This document shows, piece by piece, positions 1 to 6,531 of a stretch of 7,289 bases of DNA (the stretch's first letter is position 1; the number at the start of each line of letters is the position of its first letter). Source of the stretch: Lachnospiraceae bacterium (GTDB lineage Bacteria; Bacillota_A; Clostridia; Lachnospirales; Lachnospiraceae); the NCBI GenBank assembly GCA_017437705.1, contig JAFRYJ010000271.1, positions 1 to 7,289 of the forward strand, read 5' to 3'. The notes beneath the pieces were generated by a model. The model ran no database searches. It was not told the origin of the DNA and saw only the letters and a list, made by a program, of their open reading frames with translations. The position numbers were made by a program, and so were the translations under genes.

Positions 1-1118
1 ACAGATGGATGCTGGAGCTGGCGGTTTTAAAGGGAATTGGACCTGAAAAGCTGCTTGAATATACACATCCTTCTGTAATGATATGGGACAGGGCCCTGTC
101 GGTGCTTAAAGATCCCGAAAAGTACGATGATCAGGAGATATTCGATGCCCTGGAGACATTGACGGGGAAACTGGAACCGTCTTCTGTAATAAAAAAGAGC
201 AGGGATGAGGGCGTGCACCTTTTCGCTGCGGTTTGGAGATATCTTTCAGAGAATTACAAAGAGGACGGCAGGGGCATCTTCGAGACCTGCTTCGGCAGGA
301 GGAGGTCCTTCCGCTGGTATCCCCTGGGGAATGCCGTTTATTATGAGAAGGAGCGTCATGCACCGGGCAGATACGTTCTTAACGACTGCCGGGAATATGT
401 CTGCAAAGACGGAGCATGGACGGAGAACAGCTACCTGCTTATATATTTTGAGAGAAAGAAGCTGGAGGGCCTCATCCACGAAACTGACCGCAGCCTGCGG
501 CTTTATCTGAAGACCGGCCATCCGCTGCGGAAAAGGATAGAAGAGGCATGGGCGGCGCCCTATATAGAAGCAGTCATCGAAGCGGACCGGCTGGCGAAGA
601 TCGAAGCGGCGCGGCCGAAGATCAACATACGTTTTTCCGACCTGGAGCAGATCCGGCGTGATGCCATAAAGACCCGGGACAGCTTATTAACGGAAGAGGA
701 GCTTAAGGAGCAGGAAGAGATAAATGCTTCAGAGCACAGAGTTGATGAAAACGAGCACGCGGCGGCAATTCCGGAGCATGGAACGCTTGAAGGAACAGAT
801 CCCGGCTACATTGTGAGCACGGAACCGGTCGCTGCCGGTCACTATGCGAGCACGGTGCCCGAACCGGCTGTAAGCATGCAGTTATCAGGCATCCTGACCA
901 CGGAGCAGGAGCAGCTTCTGGATACCCTTCTAAGGGGTGGCTCCGTTAGAGAAAGGATAATGCAGATGCACGGCATGCCGGAGATCGTAGCGGACGAGCT
1001 CAACGAAGCACTCTTCGACGAACTTGGAGATACGGCCGTCATCTGCGAAGACGGCGAGATAATACTGGTGGAGGATTACCGGGAGGACATCATCCGCCTG
1101 CTTGGAGGAGATATATAA
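1..1118 (+). CDS. TerB-N/TerB-C domain protein, 5' end cut off by the window
   Basis: This is the C-terminal part of a tellurite-resistance-like TerB family protein. The reading frame is already open at base 3 (Arg, Trp, then Met at base 9) with no stop or ribosome binding site before it, so the true start lies outside the window and the Met at base 9 is probably internal. Counting from that Met, residues 1-200 are helical and charged and resemble the end of a TerB-N region. Residues 203-230 (PKINIRFSDLEQIRRDAI and on) and 294-366 (with MPEIVADELNEALFDELGD and the acidic end VEDYREDIIRLL) match the two conserved blocks I know from TerB-C. A low-complexity, Pro/Glu/Ala-rich linker (about 235-292) joins the blocks. 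No enzyme motif is visible. TerB domains are thought to bind metal or act as scaffolds in stress and defence complexes; the role here is inferred. The stop codon abuts the ATG of the ATPase gene, so the two are surely cotranscribed. Confidence 0.82.
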   Translation, partial: RWMLELAVLKGIGPEKLLEYTHPSVMIWDRALSVLKDPEKYDDQEIFDALETLTGKLEPSSVIKKSRDEGVHLFAAVWRYLSENYKEDGRGIFETCFGRRRSFRWYPLGNAVYYEKERHAPGRYVLNDCREYVCKDGAWTENSYLLIYFERKKLEGLIHETDRSLRLYLKTGHPLRKRIEEAWAAPYIEAVIEADRLAKIEAARPKINIRFSDLEQIRRDAIKTRDSLLTEEELKEQEEINASEHRVDENEHAAAIPEHGTLEGTDPGYIVSTEPVAAGHYASTVPEPAVSMQLSGILTTEQEQLLDTLLRGGSVRERIMQMHGMPEIVADELNEALFDELGDTAVICEDGEIILVEDYREDIIRLLGGDI

Positions 1119-2447
1119 ATGAGCGAGGAAAACAGAAAGGTGCCGAGAAGGATAGCCCAGACGGTGCTCAATTCCCTGAAGGGCGGCGTAGTGCCCCGCA
1201 TCGGCCTGCCCTATATTGCGGTGGGGAGAAAGAACGAAATAGAGGCCCTTCTGCATGATGTGGACATCATAGAGGAGGGCGGCGCATCCTTCCGCTTCAT
1301 AGTCGGCAGATACGGCGCCGGCAAGAGCTTTCTCCTTCAGACGATCCGCAATTACGTTATGGACAGGGGCTTCATCGTGGCCGACGCGGACCTGTCGCCG
1401 GAGAGAAGGCTTCAGGGCACAAGGGGCCAGGGACTGGCCGCATACCGGGAGCTTATCGGAAATCTTTCCACAAAGACAAAGCCCGAGGGCGGTGCGTTGA
1501 CGCTGATACTTGACCGCTGGATCAGTACGGTGCAGACGGAAGCCGCCAGAGAGAGCGGCCTTGCGCCCGGGGATCCGGGGCTTGCGCCGCTTGTAGATCA
1601 GAAGATATACGAGGTGACATCATCCGTCAGCGAGCTGGTCCACGGCTTTGAATTCGCCAGGCTTCTGTCGGAGTATTATCACGCCTACTTAAGCGGCGAC
1701 GATCTTAAGAAATCGGCGGTGGTCCGCTGGTTCCGTGCCGAATATGCATTAAAGAGCGAGGCGCGGGAGGCGCTGGGAGTAAATATCATAATCACGGATG
1801 ATGACTGGTACGATTACCTGAAGCTATTTGCCGTCTTTTTCAGGCTGGCAGGCTACTCCGGCATGATGATAATGATCGACGAGCTGGTCAACATATATAA
1901 GATACCCAATTCCATTACCCGTCAGTACAATTACGAGAAACTTTTAACGATGTACAACGATACCCTGCAGGGAAAGGCCCGGTACCTGGGCATCATAATG
2001 GGCGCCACGCCCCAGGCCCTGGAGGACAAGCGCCGGGGCATATACAGTTACGAAGCGCTGAGGTCACGTCTTGCCGAGGGCAGGTTCTCACGGCCGGGAG
2101 CCAGGGATCTGCTGGCGCCGGTCATCAGGCTGGAGCCTTTAACGGCGGAGGAGATGCTGATCCTGTGCGAGAAGCTTGCCGATATGCACGCCGGGCTTTA
2201 CGGCTGCACGAGGACCGTTACGACGGAGGATCTGGCGGTCTTCATAAAGATAGAATACGAGCGGGTGGGCGCCGACATCAACATCACGCCCAGAGAGATA
2301 ATAAGGGATTTCATCGAGATCCTGGACATAATGTATCAGACGCCGGGGCTTACTGTAGGCGGGCTCCTCAACTCGGAGGATTTCACCTATGCGAAGTCCG
2401 AAGCGGTATCGGATGATGCCGGCAGCTTTGCGGAATTTACTATCTGA
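1119..2447 (+). CDS. BrxD-type P-loop ATPase (DUF2791 family)
   Basis: A 442-residue ATP-binding protein of the AAA+/ORC-like class, similar in layout to BrxD of BREX systems. The N-terminus (PRRIAQTVLNSLKGGVVPRIG, 9-29, then YIAVGRKNEIEAL, 32-44) is typical of the family. The Walker A motif is GRYGAGKS at 63-70 and Walker B is MMIMIDEL at 249-256, with D254 and E255 as the Mg and catalytic acids. A sensor-1-like strand GIIMGATPQA (291-300) is followed by RLAEGRF (317-323), a likely arginine-finger region, and by NITPREIIRDFI (388-399), which resembles the C-terminal lid of such ATPases. All motifs for ATP hydrolysis are present. The start is supported by GGAGGAG at 1104-1110, eight bases upstream. 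It sits between the TerB protein and a helicase, a pairing that parallels brxD-brxHI, so it may load or control the helicase on DNA. The family call is strong; the job in this operon is inferred. A gene symbol is withheld because no complete BREX locus is seen. Confidence 0.88.
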   Translation: MSEENRKVPRRIAQTVLNSLKGGVVPRIGLPYIAVGRKNEIEALLHDVDIIEEGGASFRFIVGRYGAGKSFLLQTIRNYVMDRGFIVADADLSPERRLQGTRGQGLAAYRELIGNLSTKTKPEGGALTLILDRWISTVQTEAARESGLAPGDPGLAPLVDQKIYEVTSSVSELVHGFEFARLLSEYYHAYLSGDDLKKSAVVRWFRAEYALKSEAREALGVNIIITDDDWYDYLKLFAVFFRLAGYSGMMIMIDELVNIYKIPNSITRQYNYEKLLTMYNDTLQGKARYLGIIMGATPQALEDKRRGIYSYEALRSRLAEGRFSRPGARDLLAPVIRLEPLTAEEMLILCEKLADMHAGLYGCTRTVTTEDLAVFIKIEYERVGADINITPREIIRDFIEILDIMYQTPGLTVGGLLNSEDFTYAKSEAVSDDAGSFAEFTI

Positions 2448-2457
2448 CGGAGAGAAC

Positions 2458-4698
2458 ATGGATATTTACGAAAGATACGCACCGTTTATACAGGATCATA
2501 TATACAGGTCCGGATGGCAGTCCCTGCGGGCGGTTCAGAACGCTGCGGGTGATGCCATATTCAACACGGACAAAAACGTGCTCCTTGCGGCTTCGACGGC
2601 GTCGGGAAAGACGGAGGCAGCCTTTTTCCCCATACTTACCCTGCTTGATGAGGACCCCTCATCTTCGGTGGGAGTGCTGTATATCGCGCCGCTGAAGGCC
2701 CTTATAAACGATCAGTTCGAGAGGCTGGGTGAGCTCTGCGAGGAGGCTGGTATAACGGTCACCCGCTGGCACGGGGACGTATCCCAGTCGCAGAAGCGGA
2801 AGCTTATGAAAAAGCCCTCCGGCATACTGCAGATAACGCCGGAGTCGCTGGAATCCTTAATGATAAACAAGCACATGGAGATACCCCATCTTTTCGGGGA
2901 CCTCCGCTTTATAGTGATAGACGAGATCCACTCGCTGCTGCGGGCGGACAGGGGACTGCAGACCTTTTCCCTTATAGAAAGGCTCTGCCGGCTGGCAGGC
3001 TGCGCCCCCAGGAGGATAGGACTTTCCGCGACCATCGGCGATCCGGAGGCTGCGGGAGAATTCCTGGCGGAGGGCAGCGGCCGGGGTACGGTCATCCCCA
3101 GGTTTGACGGCGGGAAAGAGGTCTGGCGCCTTTCGATGGAGCATTTCTTCAATACGGAGCCTCAGGCGGACGAGGGTAAAACTGATGTGCCGGACACCCC
3201 TTCCATGGAGCCTCCCACCGACAGGGCGCCGCAGGCGGCGGACCCCGGCATCGGCTACATTTTCGAGCATACCCGCGGCAGGAAGTGCCTGGTGTTCACG
3301 AATTCCAGAGAGGAATGCGAGTCCGTCTGCCAGCATCTGCGTCAGTACTGCGAGGCCAATCACGAGCCGGACAGGTTCCTTATACATCACGGCAATCTCT
3401 CGGCATCATACAGGGAGAGTGCCGAGGAGGACATGAAGGATGATGATTCCATGCTCTCGGTCTGCGCCACCGCGACGCTGGAGCTGGGCATCGACATCTG
3501 CCGGCTGGAGCGGGCCTTCCACATCGACGCGCCATTTACGGTATCCGGCTTCCTGCAGCGCATGGGCCGCACCGGCAGGCGTGGCGCGCCCTCGGAGATG
3601 TGGTTCGTTATGAGGGAGGATCATCCCGAAGCCCGGGCCATGCTTCCCGATATGATACCCTGGTATCTGATCCAGGGGATCGCGCTGGTCCAGCTTTACA
3701 TCGAGGAGCGTTTCGTGGAGCCGCCCAGGACGGACAGGCTGCCCTATTCGCTTCTGTATCATCAGACCATGAGCACCCTGGCATCCTGCGGCGAGATGAC
3801 GCCGGCTGAGCTGGCATCACGGGTGCTGACGCTGTCGCCCTTTAAGAGAATAAGCACCGACGATTACCGCCTTTTGCTTCAGCATCTTATCGAGACGGAC
3901 CATATACAGCGGACGGAGAACGGAGGATTGATCACCGGCCTTGCCGGCGAGCGTATCGTCAGCAATTACAAATTTTACGCGGTATTTCAGGAGAATATCG
4001 AATATACGGTGCATACCGGCTCCGGCGAGCTGGGAACCATAGTTAAGCCGCCCCCCGTGGGCGACAAGATAGCCATAGCCGGCCGGGTGTGGATCGTGGA
4101 CGAGGTGGATCACAAGCGACGCGAGGTCTGGTGCACGCTGGTCAAGGGCAATATCCCCGCCTATTTCGGGGACGTGGCCGGCGACATCAACACGCGCATA
4201 CTGGAGAGGATGCGGCAGGTATTAATGGAGGATAAAACATATCAGTACCTGATGCGTCACGCCCTTTGCCGCCTCAGGGACGCCCGCAGCACTTTCTTTA
4301 AGGCGGGCATGGCGGACAGGCCGCTTATCCATCTGGGCGGAAGGATGTGGGCGCTGTTCCCCTGGCTGGGGAGCTACGCCTTTCTGGCGATGGAGCGGTT
4401 CCTGAAGCTTAAATGCGGAAAACGGCTGGGCCTTAAGGGGCTGAATCCCTCCCGGCCCTATTATATGCAGTTCACGATGCAGGTCACGGAGGAGGAGTTT
4501 TACCGGATCACCGCGGAAGAGGCGGAAAAGGAGATCGACCCCATGGGGCTTCTGTATCCGAAGGAAGTGCCCGTTTTTGAAAAATACGATGAATACGTTC
4601 CCGACGAGCTCGTAAGAAAGGGCTTTGCCTACGGCGTGATGGATATCGAAGGCATGCGTCAGCGCGTGCTTAACTGGAACAGGGAGGACTTAAATTGA
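2458..4698 (+). CDS. Lhr-like superfamily 2 DEAD/DEAH helicase (BrxHI type)
   Basis: A 746-residue ATP-dependent nucleic-acid helicase. Motifs in order: I ASTASGKT (45-52), Ia YIAPLKAL (75-82), II DEIH (155-158), III SAT (190-192), IV FTNSR (280-284), the Lhr-like HHGNLS (310-315), V ATATLELGIDI (337-347) and VI QRMGRTGRRG (367-376). All catalytic residues are intact. A Pro/Asp-rich insert (about 233-263) separates the two RecA lobes. After them come a helical, probably winged-helix part (about 430-500) and a beta-rich block with GELGTIVKPPPVG and IAGRVWIVDEVDH (523-552), as in the core of Lhr helicases. The chosen ATG at 2458 follows GGAGAG at 2449-2454, a spacing of only three bases. In-frame ATGs at 2389 and 2413 lie inside the ATPase gene and lack a site. 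The gene starts 10 bases after the ATPase stop and overlaps the next gene by four bases. Lhr-type helicases generally unwind 3'-5'; substrate and partner here are inferred. Confidence 0.92.
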   Translation: MDIYERYAPFIQDHIYRSGWQSLRAVQNAAGDAIFNTDKNVLLAASTASGKTEAAFFPILTLLDEDPSSSVGVLYIAPLKALINDQFERLGELCEEAGITVTRWHGDVSQSQKRKLMKKPSGILQITPESLESLMINKHMEIPHLFGDLRFIVIDEIHSLLRADRGLQTFSLIERLCRLAGCAPRRIGLSATIGDPEAAGEFLAEGSGRGTVIPRFDGGKEVWRLSMEHFFNTEPQADEGKTDVPDTPSMEPPTDRAPQAADPGIGYIFEHTRGRKCLVFTNSREECESVCQHLRQYCEANHEPDRFLIHHGNLSASYRESAEEDMKDDDSMLSVCATATLELGIDICRLERAFHIDAPFTVSGFLQRMGRTGRRGAPSEMWFVMREDHPEARAMLPDMIPWYLIQGIALVQLYIEERFVEPPRTDRLPYSLLYHQTMSTLASCGEMTPAELASRVLTLSPFKRISTDDYRLLLQHLIETDHIQRTENGGLITGLAGERIVSNYKFYAVFQENIEYTVHTGSGELGTIVKPPPVGDKIAIAGRVWIVDEVDHKRREVWCTLVKGNIPAYFGDVAGDINTRILERMRQVLMEDKTYQYLMRHALCRLRDARSTFFKAGMADRPLIHLGGRMWALFPWLGSYAFLAMERFLKLKCGKRLGLKGLNPSRPYYMQFTMQVTEEEFYRITAEEAEKEIDPMGLLYPKEVPVFEKYDEYVPDELVRKGFAYGVMDIEGMRQRVLNWNREDLN
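4682..4687 (+). promoter_or_regulatory. Ribosome binding site deciding a TTG start
   Basis: GGGAGG lies seven bases before TTG at 4695-4697, ideal spacing. No in-frame ATG occurs near the beginning of the downstream protein, and the conserved ParB-like region starts within about ten residues of this TTG. The site is inside the end of the helicase gene, which favours translational coupling. Confidence 0.85.
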
Positions 4699-5651
4699 AT
4701 ACTCCGGAACTTAAGCCGAAGGACCTTCAGCCTTCACAGTTTTATATTTCCGAAAAGAAGCTTCATGATGTGGAGGAATGGTTCGATCCCGGAGACCTTT
4801 CGGGCTTTGAGCCCATTCCGGTAAAGCTGCTGGACGGCGTTCCCGTTATGACGGACGGTCATACAAGAGCCGCGGCAGCCCTCAGGGCCGGCGTTGAAAA
4901 CGTTCCGCTGGTGTGGGATACGGACGAGCTGGACTGGGAGATGTACAGAAGATGCGTGGCGGAGTGCAGGAAGAGGAGCGTCCTTTCGGCGGAGGATCTT
5001 AAAGACAGGATCATCACGGAAGCAGAATACGATGTGAAGTGGAACAAATGGTGCGACAGGATGCAGGCGGAGGTCTGCCGAGACAGGACCCTGCCATACC
5101 TGGAGGAGATTTTTAAGGATAAAAGCGGCAGCCACGGGCCGGACCACACCCTAAGGGTCTATAACAACGCGATGCTTATCGCGGACGGGGAGCCCTCATG
5201 CGACAGGGTGCTTATCGCTCTGGCAGCCCTACTGCACGATGCCGACGACCCTAAGCTTTTCAATACGGAAAACAACTCAAACGCCCGGGCCGTTCTTAAA
5301 GCGGAAGGGTATTCAGAAGAGGATATTGAGGAGATGATCGGGATCATCAACGATGTCTCTTTCAGCAAAAACCGGGGCAGGCGGCCGGAGACCGCTGAAG
5401 GGCGGATCGTCCAGGACGCGGACCGTCTTGATGCGATCGGAGCCGTCGGCATAGCGAGGACATTTGCCTACGGCGGCGAATACGGACGGCCTCTGAAGGA
5501 TTCGGTGCAGCATTTTTACGACAAGCTGCTGCTTTTAAAGGATCTGATGAACACGGAGACCGGCAAGTGGATGGCTGAGGAACGCCTTGTTTTTCTGGAA
5601 AAGTATCTGAAAGTGCTGGAAACGGAGCTGGGATCGGAGCTTGGAGAGTAA
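4695..5651 (+). CDS. ParB-like domain fused to HD-domain phosphohydrolase (YpgQ/YedJ-like)
   Basis: A 318-residue two-domain protein beginning at a TTG codon. Residues 6-75 form a ParB/sulfiredoxin-like fold: LKPKDLQPSQFYIS (6-19), the proline-rich strand FEPIPVKLLDG (38-48) and TDGHTRAAAALRAG (53-66), the place of the nucleotide-binding loop in ParB. A helical linker with C87, C91, C120 and C128 follows. Residues 134-318 are an HD domain: SGSHGPDHTLRV (H151), LLHDADD (H181, D182) and IVQDADRLDAIGAVGIARTF (D241), ending in the HFYDKLLLLKDLMNT block (273-287) shared with YedJ and YpgQ. The expected H-HD-D metal ligands are all present. Bacillus YpgQ is reported as a metal-dependent nucleotide pyrophosphohydrolase, so the product may cleave dNTPs or another nucleotide; that is transferred by resemblance. 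Usual YedJ/YpgQ proteins are near 200-230 residues, so the N-terminal third is the addition. Its TTG overlaps the helicase TGA, making it the last gene of the operon, whether as partner or passenger. Confidence 0.83.
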   Translation: MNTPELKPKDLQPSQFYISEKKLHDVEEWFDPGDLSGFEPIPVKLLDGVPVMTDGHTRAAAALRAGVENVPLVWDTDELDWEMYRRCVAECRKRSVLSAEDLKDRIITEAEYDVKWNKWCDRMQAEVCRDRTLPYLEEIFKDKSGSHGPDHTLRVYNNAMLIADGEPSCDRVLIALAALLHDADDPKLFNTENNSNARAVLKAEGYSEEDIEEMIGIINDVSFSKNRGRRPETAEGRIVQDADRLDAIGAVGIARTFAYGGEYGRPLKDSVQHFYDKLLLLKDLMNTETGKWMAEERLVFLEKYLKVLETELGSELGE

Positions 5652-5673
5652 AAAAACCGGAAGATCACTCTAC

Positions 5674-5695
5674 CGGCGGTTGGAAAAGCCGTTTT
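5674..5695 (+). terminator. Weak hairpin, possible terminator of the four-gene operon
   Basis: CGGC (5674-5677) can pair with GCCG (5688-5691) across a ten-base loop, followed by TTTT. An overlapping alternative is GAAAA-GCCG-TTTTC (5683-5696). Both stems are short, so termination may be inefficient or use another signal. No better intrinsic terminator is seen between the HD gene and the regulator. Confidence 0.3.
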
Positions 5696-5736
5696 CAGAG
5701 AAAAATAAGGCAGACTCAACCACCGGTTCCTGTTAT

Positions 5737-5752
5737 TTTTCCGGCCGGAAAA
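5737..5752. promoter_or_regulatory. Perfect 16-bp palindrome, candidate operator
   Basis: TTTTCCGG followed at once by CCGGAAAA is perfectly self-complementary. It ends two bases before a TATATT -10-like box (5754-5759) and 31 bases before the start of the XRE regulator gene. The position would let a bound dimer block RNA polymerase. Autoregulation by the adjacent regulator is the simplest reading, but it is inferred from location only. Confidence 0.55.
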
Positions 5753-5753
5753 C

Positions 5754-5759
5754 TATATT
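5754..5759 (+). promoter_or_regulatory. Possible -10 box for the XRE regulator gene
   Basis: TATATT matches five of six bases of the TATAAT consensus and lies 24 bases before the ATG at 5784. At 16-18 bases upstream the sequence (around TGTTAT, 5731-5736) is a poor -35, so the promoter would be weak or activator-dependent. The palindrome at 5737-5752 fills the spacer. Confidence 0.4.
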
Positions 5760-5783
5760 GGTCACAGAAAGGAGGTACTCCTC

Positions 5784-6404
5784 ATGGATCAGGAAAAGAT
5801 TGGGAGATTCATAGCATCATGCAGGAAGGAACAGGGACTTACCCAGGCGGCTCTGGCGGAGAAGCTTGGCATCACGGACAGGGCGGTGTCCAAGTGGGAG
5901 ACCGGAAGGAGCATGCCTGACGCGTCCATCATACAGGACCTGTGCGGGCTATTGAAGATCAATATAAACGAGCTTTTCTCCGGGGAGCGGCTTGATATGG
6001 ATCAGTATAAGAATATGGCCGAAGAGCATCTTATGGAGTTCAGAAAGCAGGAGGAAACGGCAAACAGAAGGCTTTTAAGGCTGGAGATAATTATCGGGAT
6101 CATAACCATAGGGGCGTTCATTGCGATGCTGCCCGCGGGAGTTTATCTTGTTGAGAAGAAGGAAACGGCGATCGGGATAGTACTCATCGTCGCTGCAGCC
6201 CTGATACTTATTTTAGGCGGATGTGCAATGTTCAAGATCGAGCATGATGCCGGATATTATGAGTGTCCGGAGTGCGGCTTCAGGCACGTGCCCACCTATA
6301 AGGCAATAGTGTTCTCCAGCCATTTCGGATTGACCAAAAGGCTGAAATGCCCTAACTGCGGCAGGAGAGCTTATCACAAAAAGGTGCTTACAAAAGAGAA
6401 ATAA
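5784..6404 (+). CDS. XRE-family regulator with two membrane helices and a zinc ribbon
   Basis: A 206-residue protein with three parts. Residues 5-60 are a Cro/CI-type helix-turn-helix (IGRFIASCRKEQGLTQ, then ITDRAVSKWETGRSMPD at 30-46), which should bind DNA. Residues 70-100 are charged and helical. Two hydrophobic stretches follow, about 102-122 and 128-149, with positively charged residues between and around them, so the protein is probably held in the membrane with both ends in the cytoplasm. The tail has CPECG (161-165) and CPNCG (189-193), a four-cysteine zinc ribbon. AAAGGAGGT at 5768-5776 is seven bases before the ATG, making the start secure. The gene is alone between a palindrome-bearing leader and a strong terminator. 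Such HTH-membrane proteins are common in Firmicutes; the signal sensed and the targets are unknown. A link with the upstream operon is possible but is not shown by shared signals. Confidence 0.88.
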   Translation: MDQEKIGRFIASCRKEQGLTQAALAEKLGITDRAVSKWETGRSMPDASIIQDLCGLLKININELFSGERLDMDQYKNMAEEHLMEFRKQEETANRRLLRLEIIIGIITIGAFIAMLPAGVYLVEKKETAIGIVLIVAAALILILGGCAMFKIEHDAGYYECPECGFRHVPTYKAIVFSSHFGLTKRLKCPNCGRRAYHKKVLTKEK

Positions 6405-6426
6405 TGCTTTTCGGAATTAAAAGGAC

Positions 6427-6460
6427 AAAACAGACGGCAGCGGCGGCTGCCGTTTGTTTT
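6427..6460. terminator. Strong, nearly symmetrical intrinsic terminator
   Basis: AAAACAGACGGCAGC (6427-6441) pairs with GCTGCCGTTTGTTTT (6446-6460) over 15 positions, with one G-U, around a GGCG tetraloop. The GC-rich core is eight pairs, and the flanking A and T runs let it work in both directions, though only the plus-strand gene upstream needs it. It starts 22 bases after the regulator's stop. Confidence 0.92.
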
Positions 6461-6483
6461 CTTTCCGCAGTTTTAAAAATCTC

Positions 6484-6512
6484 TTGAAAGTTAGATAAAA
6501 CTAACTTATAAT
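6484..6512 (+). promoter_or_regulatory. Near-consensus sigma-A promoter of the methyltransferase gene
   Basis: TTGAAA (6484-6489) and a perfect TATAAT (6507-6512) are separated by exactly 17 bases. Transcription would start near 6518-6520, leaving a leader of only about a dozen bases before the ATG at 6532, with the ribosome binding site right at the 5' end of the RNA. Confidence 0.88.
6488..6507. promoter_or_regulatory. Inverted repeat in the promoter spacer, candidate repressor site
   Basis: AAGTTAG (6488-6494) and CTAACTT (6501-6507) are perfect inverted copies seven bases long, with an ATAAAA spacer. The element fills the gap between the -35 and -10 boxes and touches both, a classic place for a repressor dimer. 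The GTTAG/CTAAC half-sites loosely resemble sites of DtxR/MntR-type metal regulators, which is a weak guess. No candidate regulator is next to it on the downstream side. Confidence 0.7.
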
Positions 6513-6530
6513 CATACCGGGAGGTATGAT
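6511..6530. promoter_or_regulatory. Inverted repeat over the transcription start and ribosome binding site
   Basis: ATCATACC (6511-6518) and GGTATGAT (6523-6530) are perfect inverted copies of eight bases around GGGA. They cover the end of the -10 box, the predicted transcription start, the GGGAGG site and an upstream ATG at 6526. As RNA from the predicted start, the left arm would not be transcribed, so it fits a DNA operator better. In a transcript reading through from upstream, it would fold into a GNRA-capped hairpin that hides the ribosome binding site. Confidence 0.55.
6519..6524 (+). promoter_or_regulatory. Ribosome binding site deciding between two ATGs
   Basis: GGGAGG is seven bases before the ATG at 6532 but only one base before the in-frame ATG at 6526. 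The second ATG is therefore the likely start. Confidence 0.8.
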
Positions 6531-6531
6531 C

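Noticed and set aside
2389..2457. Longer helicase start at 2389 or 2413
   Set aside because: These codons lie inside the ATPase gene without a ribosome binding site, and the extra residues are the ATPase's end read in another frame. ATG 2458 has GGAGAG before it and begins a family-like N-terminus.
2857..3390. Long minus-strand open frame of 177 codons opposite the helicase
   Set aside because: It is antisense to intact helicase motifs, has no convincing start signal, and has a composition expected from a shadow of GC-rich coding DNA. The same applies to the minus-strand frames at 2712-3152, 930-1256 and 4734-5147.
1..5651. Annotating the operon as a BREX system
   Set aside because: Only the BrxD-like and BrxHI-like genes resemble BREX parts. 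PglX, PglZ, BrxC/PglY and BrxL-type genes are not in the window, so the name would overstate the evidence.
6526..6531. ATG at 6526 as methyltransferase start
   Set aside because: The SD is only one base away, too close for initiation; the ATG at 6532 has seven-base spacing.
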